Shown here one piece after another: positions 4,293 to 5,598 of a stretch of DNA of 5,598 nt. Each line of letters opens with the position of its first letter. Positions within the stretch are counted from its first letter, which is position 1. A model generated the notes under the pieces. The model was not told the origin of the DNA. It worked only from the letters and a program-made list of their open reading frames with translations, and made no database searches. Origin of the DNA: Actinomycetota bacterium. GTDB taxonomy: Bacteria; Actinomycetota; Actinomycetes; Streptosporangiales; Streptosporangiaceae. Made by a program: the position numbers and the translations under genes. The DNA lies in assembly GCA_003161205.1 (NCBI GenBank), contig PMOU01000060.1:1-5598 (forward strand), given 5' to 3'.

Positions 4293-5598
4293 ATGGGCAG
4301 TCGGGCCGATGGGGTGGATCGGGGCGCTGGGGCTCATGGGGGCGGACCCGTCGCGATCGTGGGCATAGGCTGCCGGTTCCCTGGCGCACGCGATCCCGCG
4401 GAACTCCACGATCTCGGCGTCGCCGGGCACCGCCGCTTCCAGCCGGCGGCCGGGCTGCCGGGCCGCCGGCTGCACGCCGCGCTGCTCGATGACTGGACGG
4501 TCCCGGCGGTATCGTTCGGCGGCCCGGAGCTCGAACCGCATGATCTGGGTCCGGTGCAGAAGCTGGCGACCGAGACGACCGCGCTGGCCCTCACGGACGC
4601 CGACCTGCTCGATACGGTCGCCACCGCCCGGACCGGACTGATCATCTCGAGCATGGCCCCGGGGGTGAGCGAGCACGTCCGGGCCGAGTTCGGCCTCGCC
4701 GCGGGCCTGCCGTACCCGCGAGCGGCTTACCGGTCCTCCTTGCACGCGGTCGCCGCCGCCGCGGGCGCCCTGCAGGCAGGCGCCCTTGACCTGGCGGTGG
4801 CCGGCGGGGTCGAGCTCGGCATCGACCCGGTCTGGCTCGCCCTGCAGGCGCGAGCGGGCACGCTCGGTACCGACGACATGCGCGTTTACGCCGCAGACCC
4901 TTCGGGGCTGCTTCCCGGGGAGGGCTGCGGCATCGTGGTGCTCGCCCGGTCGGCCGACGCCAGGGCCGCGGGAATGCCGGTGTACGCGGAGATAACGGGC
5001 TGGAGCGCGCCGCCGGTCCTGGCCCCCGCGCGGGCGGTCGCGGCCATGCTGCTGGCCTACCAGCGAGCGGGGATCGATCCCGCGGACGTCCAGCTCATCG
5101 AGGGCCAGGGCACCGGCACCGCGGCGGGCGACCTGGCTGAGCTGGCCGCGCTGGCCCAGCTCAGGCGAGGCGGGAAGGCCGTCGCGGCGCTCGGCGCGGT
5201 GTCAGCCAGTATCGGGTACACCAAGGCCGCGGCGGGCGTCGCCAGCCTGGTCAAGACCGCGGTGGCGATGACCGCGGGGACGATTCCGCCCGGCACCGGC
5301 TGCGCGCGGCCGCATCCGCTTATCGCATCGGGCGACGCGCTGCTCCGGATGCCCGCGCAGCCGGAACCGTGGCCGGACGGGACCCGGCTCGCCGCGGTGA
5401 ACTCGCTCGGCACGGCTGACCCGGCGATCGTGCTCGGCCGGCCGGGCGCCCAGAGCGCCGAAGGCATCCACCTCGTCCTGCGCCGCGAAGGCGAGAGCGA
5501 CGAGTCCGGAGGCCGCCGCCGGGCCGCCCGCAAACCGGCCGCGCCACTGGCCGCGCCCGCCCCCGCACCCACCCTCGCACCCGCCTCCGCACCCGCCT
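4293..5598 (+). CDS. PKS/PUFA-synthase-type protein with a degenerate (non-catalytic) ketosynthase domain, 3' end off window
   Basis: The open frame runs to the window edge (435 codons). Residues about 20-382 follow the thiolase-fold ketosynthase plan: VAIVGIGCRFPG (20-31), GLIISSM, ALDLAVAGGVELG, DPSGLLPGEGCGIVVLAR, EGQGTGTAAGD and IGYTKAAAGVASLVK. Against the usual TACSSSLVA, EAHGTGT and KSNIGHT motifs, the active Cys is Tyr146, the first His is Gln272, the second His is Tyr309 and the Lys before SNIGH is Ser. Condensation by this domain is therefore unlikely. The domain is shorter than a normal KS (about 425 residues). Known parallels are chain-length-factor domains (PfaC type) and the KS-like N-terminus of PfaB; which applies depends on the missing downstream domains. 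An Ala/Pro/Arg-rich linker follows. ATG 4293 has a GAGGGG ribosome binding site; ATG 4275 and 4263 are in-frame alternatives. Confidence 0.85.
   Translation, partial: MGSRADGVDRGAGAHGGGPVAIVGIGCRFPGARDPAELHDLGVAGHRRFQPAAGLPGRRLHAALLDDWTVPAVSFGGPELEPHDLGPVQKLATETTALALTDADLLDTVATARTGLIISSMAPGVSEHVRAEFGLAAGLPYPRAAYRSSLHAVAAAAGALQAGALDLAVAGGVELGIDPVWLALQARAGTLGTDDMRVYAADPSGLLPGEGCGIVVLARSADARAAGMPVYAEITGWSAPPVLAPARAVAAMLLAYQRAGIDPADVQLIEGQGTGTAAGDLAELAALAQLRRGGKAVAALGAVSASIGYTKAAAGVASLVKTAVAMTAGTIPPGTGCARPHPLIASGDALLRMPAQPEPWPDGTRLAAVNSLGTADPAIVLGRPGAQSAEGIHLVLRREGESDESGGRRRAARKPAAPLAAPAPAPTLAPASAPA
5565..5598 (+). repeat. 12-bp tandem repeats encoding an Ala-Pro linker
   Basis: GCACCC begins at 5565, 5577 and 5589, with similar flanking bases, giving 12-bp units that encode APTL, APAS and APA. 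They continue an Ala/Pro/Arg-rich stretch from about residue 408. Such linkers separate domains in multidomain synthases and often precede carrier-protein or acyltransferase domains. The repeat is cut by the window edge. Confidence 0.65.

Noticed and set aside
4158..4745. Minus-strand frame of 195 codons opposite the start of the KS-like gene
   Set aside because: The composition is typical of antisense of GC-rich coding sequence, and it overlaps a domain with clear ketosynthase motifs on the plus strand.
5057..5572. Minus-strand frame of 171 codons opposite the KS-like gene
   Set aside because: It is an Ala/Ser/Arg-rich antisense shadow, while the plus strand carries EGQGTGT and IGYTKAA in a continuous domain.

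Overview
The window is very GC-rich, with strong G/C preference at third codon positions. It carries a LexA of the actinobacterial type with a TCGAAC-N4-GTTCGA operator, and a divergent LysM-type envelope gene. Together these point to a filamentous or related actinomycete (Actinomycetota); the order and species cannot be fixed from this sequence.

Layout. Positions 1-320 (minus strand) hold the N-terminal half of a membrane-anchored protein resembling the actinobacterial LysM/cell-wall-hydrolase neighbour of lexA (ChiZ / Rv2719c position). Its C-terminus lies off the left edge. Positions 321-547 form a divergent SOS control region. It has one good LexA box in front of lexA (452-467) and, on the LysM side, a 16-bp-periodic array of LexA half-sites (335-414). 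lexA (548-1348, plus) runs convergently into a complete leucyl-tRNA synthetase gene, leuS (1454-3949, minus). The roughly 100-bp gap between them holds a 15-bp tandem repeat over the lexA stop codon and at most a weak terminator-like fold.

Upstream of leuS, positions 3950-4110 look like a classical leucine attenuator on the minus strand. A -10 box sits exactly where a leaderless transcript would begin, followed by a nine-residue leader peptide (MRAVRLLLT, three consecutive Leu codons, two of them CTT), a hairpin directly after its stop codon, and a strong terminator-like hairpin with a T-run. Further GGTGA/TCACC segments lie between the terminator and the leuS start and overlap the leuS ribosome binding site.

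From 4293 to the right edge, on the plus strand and divergent from leuS, is the start of a large polyketide-synthase-like or polyunsaturated-fatty-acid-synthase-like protein. Its first domain has the thiolase/ketosynthase architecture, but the catalytic Cys, both His and the conserved Lys are all replaced. It is therefore probably a non-catalytic KS (chain-length-factor-like or PfaB-like). An Ala/Pro-rich linker follows and runs off the window.

How the parts work together. The left part is an SOS module: LexA represses itself and probably the divergent envelope/division gene. leuS is a housekeeping-type gene apparently controlled by leucine supply. The KS-like gene marks the border of an accessory lipid or polyketide locus. 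No tRNA, rRNA, CRISPR array or insertion sequence was seen.
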